Below are positions 1-7,993 of a stretch of DNA of 64,000 bases, piece after piece. The number at the start of each line of letters is the position of its first letter. The first letter of the stretch is position 1. The translations under genes were made by a program, and so were the position numbers. The stretch is from CAVQNQ01 sp963714205 (lineage in GTDB: Bacteria > Acidobacteriota > Terriglobia > Bryobacterales > Bryobacteraceae). A model generated the notes under the pieces. It made no database searches, was not told the origin of the DNA, and saw nothing but the letters and a program-made list of their open reading frames with translations. The stretch lies in contig CAVQNQ010000008.1 in the NCBI GenBank assembly GCA_963714205.1, positions 248,001-312,000 on the forward strand. The letters run 5' to 3'.

Positions 1-1
1 C

Positions 2-1126
2 TTGCAGCAGATCGGGCGGCACGCCGAGGCGGTCGAGCAATATCGCAAGGTTCTGGCTTGCAACCCGCGCTCCGAGGAGGCGCTTGCCAACCTGGTGGCC
101 ATGTTCCTCGAGCGGAAGGATCTGGAGTCGGTGCGGCACTACATCGCCATGCTGGCCGAGCTGAAGCCCGAATCGGCCGTGGCCCTGGAAGCGCTCGCGG
201 CCCTGGCGTTCGTGGATGCCGATTATACGACTGCGGTGCGCTATTGCCGCACACTCACCGAGATTGCTCCCGGCCGCTTCGAGAACTGGTTCAACCTGGG
301 AGTGGCTCACCAGAAACTCGGGAACCACCGCAAGGCGGCCCAAGCGTACCAGCAGGCGACCACTCTCAAGCCCGATTCCGCCCAGGCTCACTTGAACCTG
401 GGAGTGACCTGGCAGGAACTGAGCGACCTTCCGGCCGCGCGGCTCTGCTACGAGAAGGCCCTGGAGTTGGACCCGCGCCAGCCTGGCGTGCTGTGGAATC
501 TCGCGCTGGTGCTGGAACAGCTGGGCGAGCGCGAGCGGGCCGAGAAGCTCTACTCACAGGTGCCGGAAGACGCCTCCGAGTGGTGCGACGCGGTGTTCCG
601 GCTGGGCTATCTGCTGCTCGTGCGCGGTGAGTACGTCGCGTCGGCGCATGTCTTCGAGAAATGCCTGGCCAAGCGCCTGGATTGGCCCGAAGCCTTTCTG
701 AACGCGGGCATCGCGCACGTGCGCTCGGGCAACCCGGAGCGCGCGCGGCAGCTCTTTCAGGAAGCGCTGCTGATGCGCCCTGACTCCGCGGATGCCTTGC
801 GGGGACTGGCCGCGCTGGCTCTCGAAGAGCGCAATTACGAGGAGGCTTACGATCTGCACCGCAGGCTCATCGACCTGGGCGACCACAGCCCCGAGCTGTT
901 CTACAACGCCGGCCTCATCTGCCAAAAGAAAGGCAACATGCAGGACGCCACGCGCTTTTACCAGCGGGCCCTGGTGGAGGATCCCCTGTTCGCCGAGGCG
1001 CTCCTGAACCTGGGCCACGCCCTCATGACGATGGGCCAGGAAGAAGAGGCGCAGGCCTACTGGCGCAAGGCTATTCGCGAAAAACCCGACCTGGCCCAGC
1101 AGTATTTCGACCCGGCTGAAGCGTAG
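2..1126 (+). CDS. TPR-repeat protein, 5' end outside window
   Basis: The reading frame is open from the first bases, so the true start lies upstream and only the C-terminal 374 residues are seen. Consecutive 34-residue tetratricopeptide units are visible throughout, with the usual W-LG-Y-A-P spacing (for example the units around residues 95-130 and 130-165 with NLGV and NLALVLEQLGE). TPR arrays are protein-protein interaction scaffolds. No enzymatic domain, signal peptide or membrane segment is visible in this part. The gene ends about 125 bp before the next gene on the same strand. Function beyond a scaffold role cannot be stated. Confidence 0.85.
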   Translation: MQQIGRHAEAVEQYRKVLACNPRSEEALANLVAMFLERKDLESVRHYIAMLAELKPESAVALEALAALAFVDADYTTAVRYCRTLTEIAPGRFENWFNLGVAHQKLGNHRKAAQAYQQATTLKPDSAQAHLNLGVTWQELSDLPAARLCYEKALELDPRQPGVLWNLALVLEQLGERERAEKLYSQVPEDASEWCDAVFRLGYLLLVRGEYVASAHVFEKCLAKRLDWPEAFLNAGIAHVRSGNPERARQLFQEALLMRPDSADALRGLAALALEERNYEEAYDLHRRLIDLGDHSPELFYNAGLICQKKGNMQDATRFYQRALVEDPLFAEALLNLGHALMTMGQEEEAQAYWRKAIREKPDLAQQYFDPAEA

Positions 1127-1252
1127 GCGCAGGAACGCTCCCAATTCCCCGCTCGTAACCCTCCACACGCGCCGCCTCCGAAACCGGACGGGGAGCGCCC
1201 GAGGCCCGTGATATTCTGTCTTTGGTCTTACCAGACTCGAAGGAGATCCCGC

Positions 1253-2212
1253 GTGAGAGTCGGCGTATTTACCCCCGTGCTGGCGCAATTGCCGCTCGAA
1301 GACGTTCTCAAGAAGCTGAAGAAGCTGAATATCGATACGGTGGAGCTCGGAACCGGGGGCTATCCCGGCGATCCGCACTGCAAGCTCTCGATGCTCGATA
1401 ACCCCGCCGAGCTGGCCGCCTTCAAGAAGAAGCTGGACCATCACGGCTTCACCATCAGCGCGCTGAGCTGTCACGGCAACCCGCTGCATCCCGACTCCCA
1501 GCGCGCCCGGCACGACCAGGAAACCAGCCGTAAGACGATTCTGCTGGCCGAGAAGCTGGGCGTTCCGGTGGTGGTGGATTTCAGCGGATGCCCGGGCGAT
1601 TCGCCGCAGTCCAAATGGCCCAACTGGGTCACCTGCCCGTGGCCGCCGGATTACCTGGAGATTCTCAAGTGGCAATGGGACGAGGTGGTGGCGCCCTATT
1701 GGACCGAGCGGGCCAAGTTCGCCGCCGACCACGGGGTGAAGATCGCCATCGAGATGCATCCTGGCTTCGTGGTCTTCAGCCCGGAGACCTTATTGAAGCT
1801 GAGGGCGATCGCAGGTCCGGCGATCGGCTGCAACTACGATCCCAGCCACATGTTCTGGCAGGCCATCGATCCCATCGCCGCTATCCGCATTCTGGGCGAC
1901 GCCATCTTCCACGTGCACGCCAAAGACACGCAGATTTACACGCGCAATCTGCCGCTCACGGGTGTGCTGGATACCAAGAACTATACGGACGAGCGCAACC
2001 GCGCATGGATCTTTCGCACCTGCGGTTACGGCCATGGAGAGGAGTGGTGGAGGGAGTTCGCCTCGACGCTGCGCATGTTCGGCTACGATTACGCGCTCTC
2101 GATCGAACACGAAGACAGCCTGCTCTCGCCTGAGGAAGGATTGAAGAAGGCGGCGGAGTTCCTCAACGGAATCGTCATGAAGCAGCCACCCGCGGCTGCC
2201 TGGTGGACATAA
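1253..2212 (+). CDS. sugar phosphate isomerase/epimerase (xylose isomerase-like TIM barrel)
   Basis: The protein of 319 residues belongs to the AP-endonuclease-2/xylose-isomerase-like TIM barrel family. Typical features are the opening strand MRVGVFTPVL, the motif VELGTGGYPGD, the metal-ligand segments IEMHPGF and NYDPSHMFWQ, the segment HVHAKD, and a late SIEHED. Family members are cofactor-metal dependent isomerases, epimerases or dehydratases of sugars and inositols. The exact substrate cannot be told. An upstream GTG at 1208 is in frame, but a strong ribosome site (AAGGAGAT, 1240-1247) sits just before the GTG at 1253, which I therefore prefer. It converges on the gene at 2280 across a GC-rich hairpin. 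Confidence 0.85.
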   Translation: MRVGVFTPVLAQLPLEDVLKKLKKLNIDTVELGTGGYPGDPHCKLSMLDNPAELAAFKKKLDHHGFTISALSCHGNPLHPDSQRARHDQETSRKTILLAEKLGVPVVVDFSGCPGDSPQSKWPNWVTCPWPPDYLEILKWQWDEVVAPYWTERAKFAADHGVKIAIEMHPGFVVFSPETLLKLRAIAGPAIGCNYDPSHMFWQAIDPIAAIRILGDAIFHVHAKDTQIYTRNLPLTGVLDTKNYTDERNRAWIFRTCGYGHGEEWWREFASTLRMFGYDYALSIEHEDSLLSPEEGLKKAAEFLNGIVMKQPPAAAWWT

Positions 2213-2225
2213 TAACCCTCACGGC

Positions 2226-2260
2226 CCAGGACTCTCCGCCGCGGCGGCGGAGGGCCCTGG
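2226..2260. terminator. GC-rich hairpin between convergent genes
   Basis: An inner 8-bp stem, CTCCGCCG at 2234-2241 and CGGCGGAG at 2245-2252 with a 3-base loop, is extended by CCAGG (2226-2230) pairing with CCTGG (2256-2260). It lies between two convergent stop codons (2212 and 2280), where a bidirectional terminator is expected. There is no T-run on either side, so it may be only a weak intrinsic terminator. Confidence 0.5.
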
Positions 2261-2279
2261 TGAAGGGGGGAAATCGCGG

Positions 2280-3194
2280 TCAGCGCATACGGCCGGCTTC
2301 GGTCTTCATGAGCTGGGCGTTGCGCCAGGCCTGGTCGGCGTACGAGCCCGGAATCGCCGCGGCATCCTCGCTGAATTTGGCCGCTTCCAGAATCTTGGCT
2401 TTGTTGTTGGTCATCTTGCCAAGCTGGTAATTGTCCACTCCCAGCATAAAGAGCGCTGGACCCGCCATGGCGTTGTTGCCTCTGATCAGAGGCAGCGCCG
2501 CCCGCAGGGCCTTATCGGAAAGGGCAAACTGCTGGCGGTCCCCATAGATGACGCCGGCCATCCAGTAGCCGCGCCCCAGCAGAGCGCCGTGCTGGCGCTC
2601 CCATTCGGCTGCCGGGATATTCTCCGGCCGGGCGCGCTTGCTGGCCGCCGCCGTGAGGCGATTGGCCAGGGTGAGGGCGCGATCCATCTGTTTCCGGTTG
2701 AAAGCCTCGTCTGCCAACACCGCCAGGACTTCTTCGTTCTCCGGCTGGCTCTCCAGGGCCTTTTCAGCGATGCCTGGAATCTTGGCGGCCGCGCCGGTAG
2801 CGTTCAGCGCGGCGAAATATGGGGCGTACGCATCGGCGAGGTACTTGCTCTTGGGATTTATCTGTTCCAGCATCTGGATCAGATCGATCAACGTTTCGCT
2901 CGGCGACTGCACGGCGGTGGCGTAAAGGGAGTACTCCGTGAAGGATTCCACGTCCTTGGCATAGGCCACGTGCTGCGTCCAGGCTTCCTTTTCGTCAGCG
3001 TTGGTGGGCGCCGCCTCGTTCTCGGCCTGTTTGGCTAATTTGTATGCGTCAGGCGCCACCTTCTTGACAGCGGCGGCGTCTTTCTTTGCGACGGCGTCCT
3101 TCAGGCTCTGGTAGGCGTCATCCATTTCGTCGGCGACGGCCACGGCGGGACCGGCAACCAGGACGAGCGCCATGCCGAATACAGACAGTTTCAT
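2280..3194 (-). CDS. exported TPR-like/helical protein of unknown function
   Basis: The 304-residue product starts with a clear Sec signal peptide (MKLSVFGMALVLVAGPAVAVAD, cleavage near residue 21). The mature part is helical and alanine-rich. It opens with a YQSLKDAVAKKDAAAVKKVAPD segment and contains TPR-like helical pairs further on (ADEAFNRKQMDRALTLANRL and FMLGVDNYQLGKM). The start is supported by AAGGAG a few bases before the ATG. I see no catalytic motif. A periplasmic helical-repeat adaptor is the most that can be inferred. It converges with the gene at 1253 and is transcribed alone. Confidence 0.75.
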   Translation of the reverse strand: MKLSVFGMALVLVAGPAVAVADEMDDAYQSLKDAVAKKDAAAVKKVAPDAYKLAKQAENEAAPTNADEKEAWTQHVAYAKDVESFTEYSLYATAVQSPSETLIDLIQMLEQINPKSKYLADAYAPYFAALNATGAAAKIPGIAEKALESQPENEEVLAVLADEAFNRKQMDRALTLANRLTAAASKRARPENIPAAEWERQHGALLGRGYWMAGVIYGDRQQFALSDKALRAALPLIRGNNAMAGPALFMLGVDNYQLGKMTNNKAKILEAAKFSEDAAAIPGSYADQAWRNAQLMKTEAGRMR

Positions 3195-3392
3195 GGGAAC
3201 TCCTTATTATCAATTACGAAAACAGGTTTGCTCTAAGACCTGATTCTCCCCAATATCACGTTCGGATGCAACTGCGGCGGGGCGCGGTACGGTTGGCGGC
3301 GGGCCGTGCGGGGCCCGTGAGATGCGCCGGGAGGCCTCAACCGGCCTCCACGGGGAATACCGGAAATGGGAAAGGGTGCGCCTGAAGAGCAA

Positions 3393-3998
3393 TCAACTGC
3401 CCAGGGTCACGCCGGCGCTCTCTAAAGTCTGCGTAATGATGGAAATAGGGTTGAGCGCGTCGTTCTCGAGCGAGCTGCTCTGGAAGGCGCCGAGAAGCTG
3501 CTGGAGCGACTGGCTCGTGGAGCTCGAGCTGGAGCTTGTGTCCGAGCTGGAGCTGGAACCGGATCCCAGGTTGACGGAGGAGTGATGATGGTGACCACCG
3601 TGGTGGTGGTGCCCGCTCATGGCCTGGGACAAATCCTGGATGTTGGGGAGCTGGCCGGTGGTGGAGGCGTTGGAGAAATCCGTCGAGAGCTGGCTCAGCT
3701 GGTTGGCGGCGGTCGTGTTGCCTTCCGACGTGGCCTGTTGGGCAGCGGTCTGAAGGTTAGTGGAGATCTGCGCGGTCACCTGCTGATACTGGGTCGGGTT
3801 GGACTGCTGAAGCTGTTGTAGTTCGCTTAGCATCATGGCAAAGGGAGACATCTGATTGCTGTCTTGAATCGACGATCCCGATGCGCTCGTCTGCGTGGTC
3901 GAGGTGGACGTAGTACTGGTCGAGGGGGAACTCCCCAGCGTAGCTAAGAGCGATTGGAGATAGCTGCTGGCGAGACCCGAAACGGGAGTTATGCTCAT
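3393..3998 (-). CDS. low-complexity Ser/Thr/Gln protein with His-rich segment
   Basis: The 201-residue protein is dominated by Ser, Thr and Gln. It has a central motif SGHHHHGGHHHHSS (about residues 129-142) followed by a polyserine tract, then a more ordinary C-terminus (LQQLLGAFQSSSLENDALNPI). The N-terminus (MSITPVSGLASSYLQSLL) has no clear signal peptide. The paired tetra-histidine clusters could bind Ni, Zn or Cu, but this is inference. Length, codon use and a complete frame support a real gene. The family is not one I can name. Confidence 0.6.
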   Translation of the reverse strand: MSITPVSGLASSYLQSLLATLGSSPSTSTTSTSTTQTSASGSSIQDSNQMSPFAMMLSELQQLQQSNPTQYQQVTAQISTNLQTAAQQATSEGNTTAANQLSQLSTDFSNASTTGQLPNIQDLSQAMSGHHHHGGHHHHSSVNLGSGSSSSSDTSSSSSSTSQSLQQLLGAFQSSSLENDALNPISIITQTLESAGVTLGS

Positions 3999-4097
3999 GA
4001 CGCGTGTTTTGCATTTCGCGCGCCGTTCGGCAAATCATTGAAAAGACGATTCCGGCCCTCGCCGGAAGCGCCAAAATCTTGACAGCGAAACAGTTTC

Positions 4098-4124
4098 TTG
4101 CCGGGAGCCATTTCGGCATATACT
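4098..4124 (+). promoter_or_regulatory. possible sigma-70-type promoter
   Basis: A good -10 hexamer TATACT (4119-4124) lies 35 bp before the ATG at 4160, with TTGCCG (4098-4103) at a short 15-bp spacing. A perfect TTGACA is also present at 4079-4084 but too far upstream to pair with it. Tentative. Confidence 0.3.
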
Positions 4125-4159
4125 GATCCACAGGCCCAAAGCGATTCGGAGGACAGGAT

Positions 4160-4426
4160 ATGTTCCGCCCATTGCCCGGATTCAAAGCGGTGTACTACGA
4201 CCTCAAGCTTTACGTGGCTTCGGATTTCGACGAATGGCGGGTGCTAATCGCCGGTCCAGACTGCACCATACACGGTTCCAGACAGTTCAGCGAAGCCAAA
4301 GCCAAGGACCACGCCCGGGCTATGGCCGACAGCTACGTCCGCGAGCGGAAGCATGAGGAAGTCCCGGGTGCGCAACCCGAATGGGCCCCGCTAGAGAAAG
4401 GCGAGTGGCTCAGCTGGCGAGCCTAG
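4160..4426 (+). CDS. small hypothetical protein (88 aa)
   Basis: This is a short soluble protein (MFRPLPGFKAVYYDLKLYV) rich in charged and aromatic residues, with no signal peptide, membrane segment or known motif. A strong ribosome site (GGAGGA) sits seven bases before the ATG, which supports translation. It ends 10 bp from the convergent dhaL stop. I do not recognise a family. The pattern SDFDEWRVLIAG followed by a helical segment (FSEAKAKDHARAMADSYV) suggests a small alpha/beta fold. Confidence 0.6.
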   Translation: MFRPLPGFKAVYYDLKLYVASDFDEWRVLIAGPDCTIHGSRQFSEAKAKDHARAMADSYVRERKHEEVPGAQPEWAPLEKGEWLSWRA

Positions 4427-4436
4427 CCTGTTTCCT

Positions 4437-5045
4437 TCAGCCCAAGCTCTCGACGATTCGTTCGAAGGCGATCATGCCCGGATCGTCGCGTCCCAGGCCT
4501 TTGGCGCCGAAAATGCGCGCGCGCCCCTGCCGGAACGGCTGATTGCGAAGGCGCTCGATGGCGGCTGCGATGGCGGCGCGGGCCGCTTCCACCATGGCGG
4601 CAGGTTCGCTCAATCCTTCGGTGGCGGCGCGCGCGGCTTCGAGGGCATCCAGTACAGTCTTATCGCCCAATTGGCCTTTTCCTCGAGCGGTCATGGCCGT
4701 CAGCGCGGCCCCCAGCAGGTCCGGGACTTCCGTCCACGGCACGGCGGTACGTCCCTTGGCGCACTTGGCGGCCGCCATCAAGCCGGTGGCGATCAGAGTT
4801 CCATAAGTGGAGGCGGAGACCCGCGTGAAGGCCTGCGCGCAGCGGAGCAGCGCCATGCCAACGTCATCGGGCATATTGGGCAGGTCTTCGAGGAGCCGGC
4901 TGGCGGCGCGGGTCAGGTTGACGCCCAGGTCGCCATCTCCCAGCGCGCCATCCAGCTCGTTAAGCTCGCCGGCGCAGGCCGCCATCTTTTCCGGCAGGCG
5001 GCCGATGGCCCAGCGGATGGATTCCGTAGTGAATGCCTCGGGCAT
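4437..5045 (-). CDS. dhaL: dihydroxyacetone kinase subunit L (DhaL), nucleotide-binding domain
   Basis: The 202-residue protein matches DhaL, the helical-barrel nucleotide-binding subunit of dihydroxyacetone kinases. The aspartates that hold the magnesium ions are visible in ELDGALGDGDLGVNLTRA, and the second signature STYGTLIATGLMAAAK and GQLGDKTVLDAL follow. The ATG at 5045 lies directly after the dhaK stop, so the two are translated together; a GTG at 5051 is an alternative start. The frame stays open further upstream but that part is a shadow of dhaK. The usual GDGDHG reads GDGDLG here, as in some ATP-type or tetrose kinases. No DhaM or other PTS phosphodonor gene is nearby, so ATP may be the donor. 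Confidence 0.85.
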   Translation of the reverse strand: MPEAFTTESIRWAIGRLPEKMAACAGELNELDGALGDGDLGVNLTRAASRLLEDLPNMPDDVGMALLRCAQAFTRVSASTYGTLIATGLMAAAKCAKGRTAVPWTEVPDLLGAALTAMTARGKGQLGDKTVLDALEAARAATEGLSEPAAMVEAARAAIAAAIERLRNQPFRQGRARIFGAKGLGRDDPGMIAFERIVESLG

Positions 5046-5047
5046 GC

Positions 5048-6046
5048 TCACACCTTCAGGAACGGGCAATCGCAGGGGGCCAGCAGCAGGGCTTCCAGCT
5101 CGGCATCCAGCTTGCAAAAGGTAAGCGACATGCCGGCCATCTCCATGGAGCAGGCGTAGCGCCCTACCAGCGGCGCCACGACCGTGACGCCCAGGTCGCC
5201 CAGCCGGCGTGCGACATAGCGGTAGACGATGTACAACTCTTCGGGCGGCGTGGCGCCCAGGCTGTTGCACAGCACGGAGACGCGGTCGCCCGAGACGAGT
5301 GGCATATCCGCCAGCAGAAGTTCGCACATCTCGCCGGCAATCTGGTCGGCGGTGCGCAATGCCCCGCGGCGCACACCCGGCTCGCCGTGGATGCCCATGC
5401 CGATCTCCATCTCGTCCTCGCCGATGGTGAAGGTCGGGCGGCCGGCCGCCGGGACCGTACAAGGCGTCAGCGCGACCCCGAGGGAGCGGCAACTATCGAC
5501 GGCCTTCCGTGCCACGGCGGTCACTTCCTCCAGGCTGGCCATGGCCGCGGCCTTCGCGCCGGCGATTTTGAAGCCATAGACCATGCCGGCCACGCCGCGG
5601 CGTTTGTGACGCTCCCCGGGAGCGGCGCTGGCGACGTCGTCGGCCGCCAGCACCGTGGTGGTGCGGATATCCTCCATCTCGACCATCTCGCCGGCCATAT
5701 CGAAGTTCATGACGTCGCCGCCGTAATTGCCGTAGAGGCGCAGCACGCCGGCGCCGCCATGAGCCGCGCGGATGGCGTCCGCCATCAGATCCACGCCTGG
5801 CGAGGCAAACACGTCGCCGATGGCACAGGCATCCAGAAGACCGGCTCCCACGTAACCCGTGAAGACCGGCAGATGCCCCGATCCGCCGCCCGTCACAATG
5901 CCCACCTTTCCGGGCACAGCGCCCTCCGGCCGCACGATCACGCGGCCCTCCGCGCCGATGCGCTTGTAGTATCGGGGGTGGGCGGCGCACAGGCCTTCGA
6001 GCATCTCGTTGACGTAGTCTTCGGGCCGGTTGAGGATTTTCTTCAT
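5048..6046 (-). CDS. dhaK: dihydroxyacetone kinase subunit K (DhaK), substrate-binding domain
   Basis: The 332-residue product carries the glycine-rich GGGSGHLPVFTGYVG signature near residues 53-67 and the substrate histidine H220 in GMGIHGEPG, the position that covalently binds dihydroxyacetone in the family. Length is standard. With DhaL it should phosphorylate dihydroxyacetone or a related short ketose in the cytosol. The substrate could also be a ketotetrose, as in several DhaK paralogs, and the sequence alone does not decide. It starts with ATG and lies divergently, about 50 bp from the HD-domain gene, so a compact divergent promoter region is likely. Confidence 0.88.
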   Translation of the reverse strand: MKKILNRPEDYVNEMLEGLCAAHPRYYKRIGAEGRVIVRPEGAVPGKVGIVTGGGSGHLPVFTGYVGAGLLDACAIGDVFASPGVDLMADAIRAAHGGAGVLRLYGNYGGDVMNFDMAGEMVEMEDIRTTTVLAADDVASAAPGERHKRRGVAGMVYGFKIAGAKAAAMASLEEVTAVARKAVDSCRSLGVALTPCTVPAAGRPTFTIGEDEMEIGMGIHGEPGVRRGALRTADQIAGEMCELLLADMPLVSGDRVSVLCNSLGATPPEELYIVYRYVARRLGDLGVTVVAPLVGRYACSMEMAGMSLTFCKLDAELEALLLAPCDCPFLKV

Positions 6047-6098
6047 GCCTGGGATTTTAGCGCCGGGCGCCGCGGATTACCAAGTTATGATGGTGGGC

Positions 6099-6668
6099 AT
6101 GCTGGATCGGGAACAGGCCTGGAAGATCCTCTGCGAGTTCACCGAGTCCGAGGGGCTGCGCAAGCACGCCCTGGCCGTGGAGGCTTGCGTGGCGGCCTAT
6201 GCGCGCAAACTCGGCGAGGATGAGAACAAGTGGCGCGTGACCGCGCTGCTGCACGACTTCGATTGGGAGATCCATCCGCAACTGCCGGACCACCCCACCA
6301 AGGGCGAACCGATTCTGGCCGAACGCGGGGTGGACGAGGAGATCCGCCGCGCCATCCTCTCGCACGCCAGCTTTACGGGAGTGCCGCGCACGACGCCTCT
6401 TGAAAAGACGCTCTTCGCCTGCGACGAGCTGGCCGGCTTCATCACCGCGATCTCTTACGTCAAGCCGCGCCGCAGCGTCTTCGACGTGGATGTCTCCTCG
6501 GTGAAGAAGAAAATGAAGGACAAGGCCTTTGCGCGCTCGGTGAACCGCCAGGAGATCGTGGATGGCGCCGCGGAACTGGGCGTGCCGCTCGATGAACATA
6601 TCGAGTTCTGCGTGCAGGCGATGCAGGCAAGCGCGGAGGAGTTGGGGCTGAAGGGGAGCGTGGAGTGA
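6099..6668 (+). CDS. HD-domain hydrolase
   Basis: The 189-residue protein shows the HD-superfamily metal-binding pattern: H23, the H52-D53 pair in LLHDFDWE, H89 in ILSHASF and D109 in FACDELAG. Such proteins are metal-dependent phosphohydrolases, often acting on nucleotides. The substrate is unknown. I chose the ATG at 6099 because the ~23 residues before it (from 6030) do not look like family sequence. The last 50 codons lie inside a 234-bp direct repeat, and a second, diverged copy of that 3' end is found at 7760-7910. Confidence 0.82.
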   Translation: MLDREQAWKILCEFTESEGLRKHALAVEACVAAYARKLGEDENKWRVTALLHDFDWEIHPQLPDHPTKGEPILAERGVDEEIRRAILSHASFTGVPRTTPLEKTLFACDELAGFITAISYVKPRRSVFDVDVSSVKKKMKDKAFARSVNRQEIVDGAAELGVPLDEHIEFCVQAMQASAEELGLKGSVE

Positions 6669-6751
6669 TCTAGGCCAGGCGCCGGCGCAGCCAGCGGTGC
6701 GCGGGTTCCTCGATGACCGCGTATACCAGCGCCGAGATGGCCACCACGCCC
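6518..6751. repeat. direct repeat, left copy (234 bp)
   Basis: This block is matched at 7760-7993 with about 9 mismatches (about 96% identity, counted by eye), at a constant offset of 1242 bp. It contains the 3' end of the HD gene, its stop, and the antisense 3' end of the acyltransferase gene. Eight of the nine mismatches fall in the HD coding part and change residues (QAMQAS here, KAMQAK in the right copy). Confidence 0.9.
6670..6751 (-). pseudogene. 3' fragment of acyltransferase gene
   Basis: Inside the left repeat copy these bases correspond to the last ~26 codons of the acyltransferase at 7912-8919, including the stop. Identity ends abruptly at 6751, so no gene body is attached. It is a remnant produced by the repeat/insertion event. 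Confidence 0.7.
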
Positions 6752-6812
6752 GTCATTGTGGATTCGCCTTTGCACTAATGCTCATGTTGATGGCCCTACT
6801 GTGATCGGTTCC

Positions 6813-7265
6813 TCACTGTCCGGCGCTCCTCCTGGCGTTTTCGATGAGAATCTCCATCTCCCTATCGGTCTTGCCAGCGATACTGTTGGCTACCAGCCAC
6901 ACCGCAGGCCACACAGGGATGCGCCGATTGCGGTAGTCGCTGTAAAGTTTGTCCAGCCCGTCCCTGAATTGGTCGTTAGTAGATCCCTTCATCAACTTAT
7001 AGTACTTCTCAAAGGAAGCCATCACTTTGGCTGTTTGAGTGTTCTCTTCCGTTCCATCCTTTCCGGTTAGAAGATTCCAATAAGAGAACCGTTCGCCCAA
7101 GACCAACCCGTCAAAGAAACCGACCATGTAGGCATCTTTGGATGGAGTGTCAATTGCCCTCCACCAGTTTCCATCCCGGACCCGTTCATCCTGTGCACGC
7201 GCCCCGGCTCCCGATGCGATGGCAATGAGAATCACCCACCACAGGCGCTTCTGAAGTATTCTCAT
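6813..7265 (-). CDS. small exported protein of unknown function within insert
   Basis: The 150-residue product begins with a Sec signal peptide (MRILQKRLWWVILIAIASGAGARAQ). The mature part contains YMVGFFDGLVLG and, near the C-terminus, DKLYSDYRNRRIPVWPA and a short helix. The GFFDG segment and the YSDYRNRRIPV segment recall small exported bacterial proteins with a Rap1a/Tai-like layout, but the cysteines of those immunity proteins are absent, so I do not assign it. Its ATG overlaps the stop of the upstream gene (ATGA at 7262-7265), so the two are translationally coupled. The local base composition is visibly less GC-rich than the neighbours. Confidence 0.65.
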   Translation of the reverse strand: MRILQKRLWWVILIAIASGAGARAQDERVRDGNWWRAIDTPSKDAYMVGFFDGLVLGERFSYWNLLTGKDGTEENTQTAKVMASFEKYYKLMKGSTNDQFRDGLDKLYSDYRNRRIPVWPAVWLVANSIAGKTDREMEILIENARRSAGQ

Positions 7266-7639
7266 TTTGATTTACCCCCAAGGCCCTTCGGCTTGGTTCC
7301 CCGGTTGGTTTGTCGGACACGATCACCGAGTCTCTTCTCATCGTCTATCCCAGACCACGAATCGGGATTGAGACTGAAGAAATGTTCAGGTTCACCCCTC
7401 TGTAAAAGCGTTTTATTCAAATAGCACTCAGCTTCCGATTTGGCGTCCTCCAGCCCGATCTTCGTGCCGCTCCTGAAAGGGAAGTCGTCTTCTGTTAGCT
7501 CCCATCTCCAACCGTCCGGTTGCAGCTGAATACGGATAGAGAGTGCTCCATGCTTGCCGGAAACGGCTGGAACGGGCACGGAGTACCGATACCAATCGTA
7601 TGATTTCTTGCGTCTGATAGCCACGTCCAAGCCTCTCAA
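7262..7639 (-). CDS. hypothetical protein, first gene of two-gene insert operon
   Basis: The product of up to 125 residues has a mixed charged and aromatic sequence (RRKKSYDWYRYSVPVP, then a beta-rich stretch with LQPDGWRWELTEDDFPF) and no signal peptide. A TTG at 7639 gives the longest form. A GTG at 7624 preceded by GAGAGG is a more likely start and gives about 120 residues. I recognise no family. It overlaps the exported protein gene by four bases, so a paired function is plausible. Both genes sit inside the 1008-bp segment bracketed by the direct repeats. Confidence 0.6.
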   Translation of the reverse strand: MRGLDVAIRRKKSYDWYRYSVPVPAVSGKHGALSIRIQLQPDGWRWELTEDDFPFRSGTKIGLEDAKSEAECYLNKTLLQRGEPEHFFSLNPDSWSGIDDEKRLGDRVRQTNRGTKPKGLGGKSK

Positions 7640-7759
7640 GTGATTTTACAGGGTTCTTGGGGTGTGGAAGCAGCGGTTCTCTTGCCATCTTGCGGGGTGC
7701 TGCGTGGGTGAAGAGTTGAAGGAATATCCGGGCTGTCGTAAAACCGCAAGGAGAACCAC

Positions 7760-7910
7760 GGACAAGGCCTTTGCGCGCTCGGTGAACCGCCAGGAGATCG
7801 TGGATGGCGCCGCGGAACTCGGCGTGCCGCTCGATGAACATATCGAATTCTGCGTCAAAGCCATGCAGGCAAAGGCGGAGGAGTTGGGGCTGAAGGGGAG
7901 CGTGGAGTGA
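7760..7910 (+). pseudogene. 3' fragment of HD-domain gene
   Basis: These 50 codons repeat the C-terminus of the HD protein at 6099-6668 with several replacement changes and keep the same stop. The metal-binding HD residues are missing, so it cannot be functional on its own. An open frame upstream (from 7662) reads into it but carries no recognisable domain. Confidence 0.75.
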
Positions 7911-7993
7911 TCTAGGCCAGGCGCCGGCGCAGCCAGCGATGCGCGGGTTCCTCGATGACCGCGTATACCAGCGCCGAGATGGCCACCACGCCC
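7760..7993. repeat. direct repeat, right copy (234 bp)
   Basis: Partner of 6518-6751. This copy is continuous with the complete acyltransferase gene, whereas the left copy is continuous with the complete HD gene. The 1008 bp between the copies (6752-7759) is therefore the added DNA. Confidence 0.9.

Noticed and set aside
3590..3640. Histidine clusters suggesting a vector His-tag
   Set aside because: They lie inside a natural low-complexity gene with normal codon use and no cloning-vector sequence around them.
5033..6223. Plus-strand open frame of 396 codons opposite dhaK
   Set aside because: DhaK and DhaL on the other strand carry clear motifs. This frame is an antisense shadow typical of high-GC DNA.
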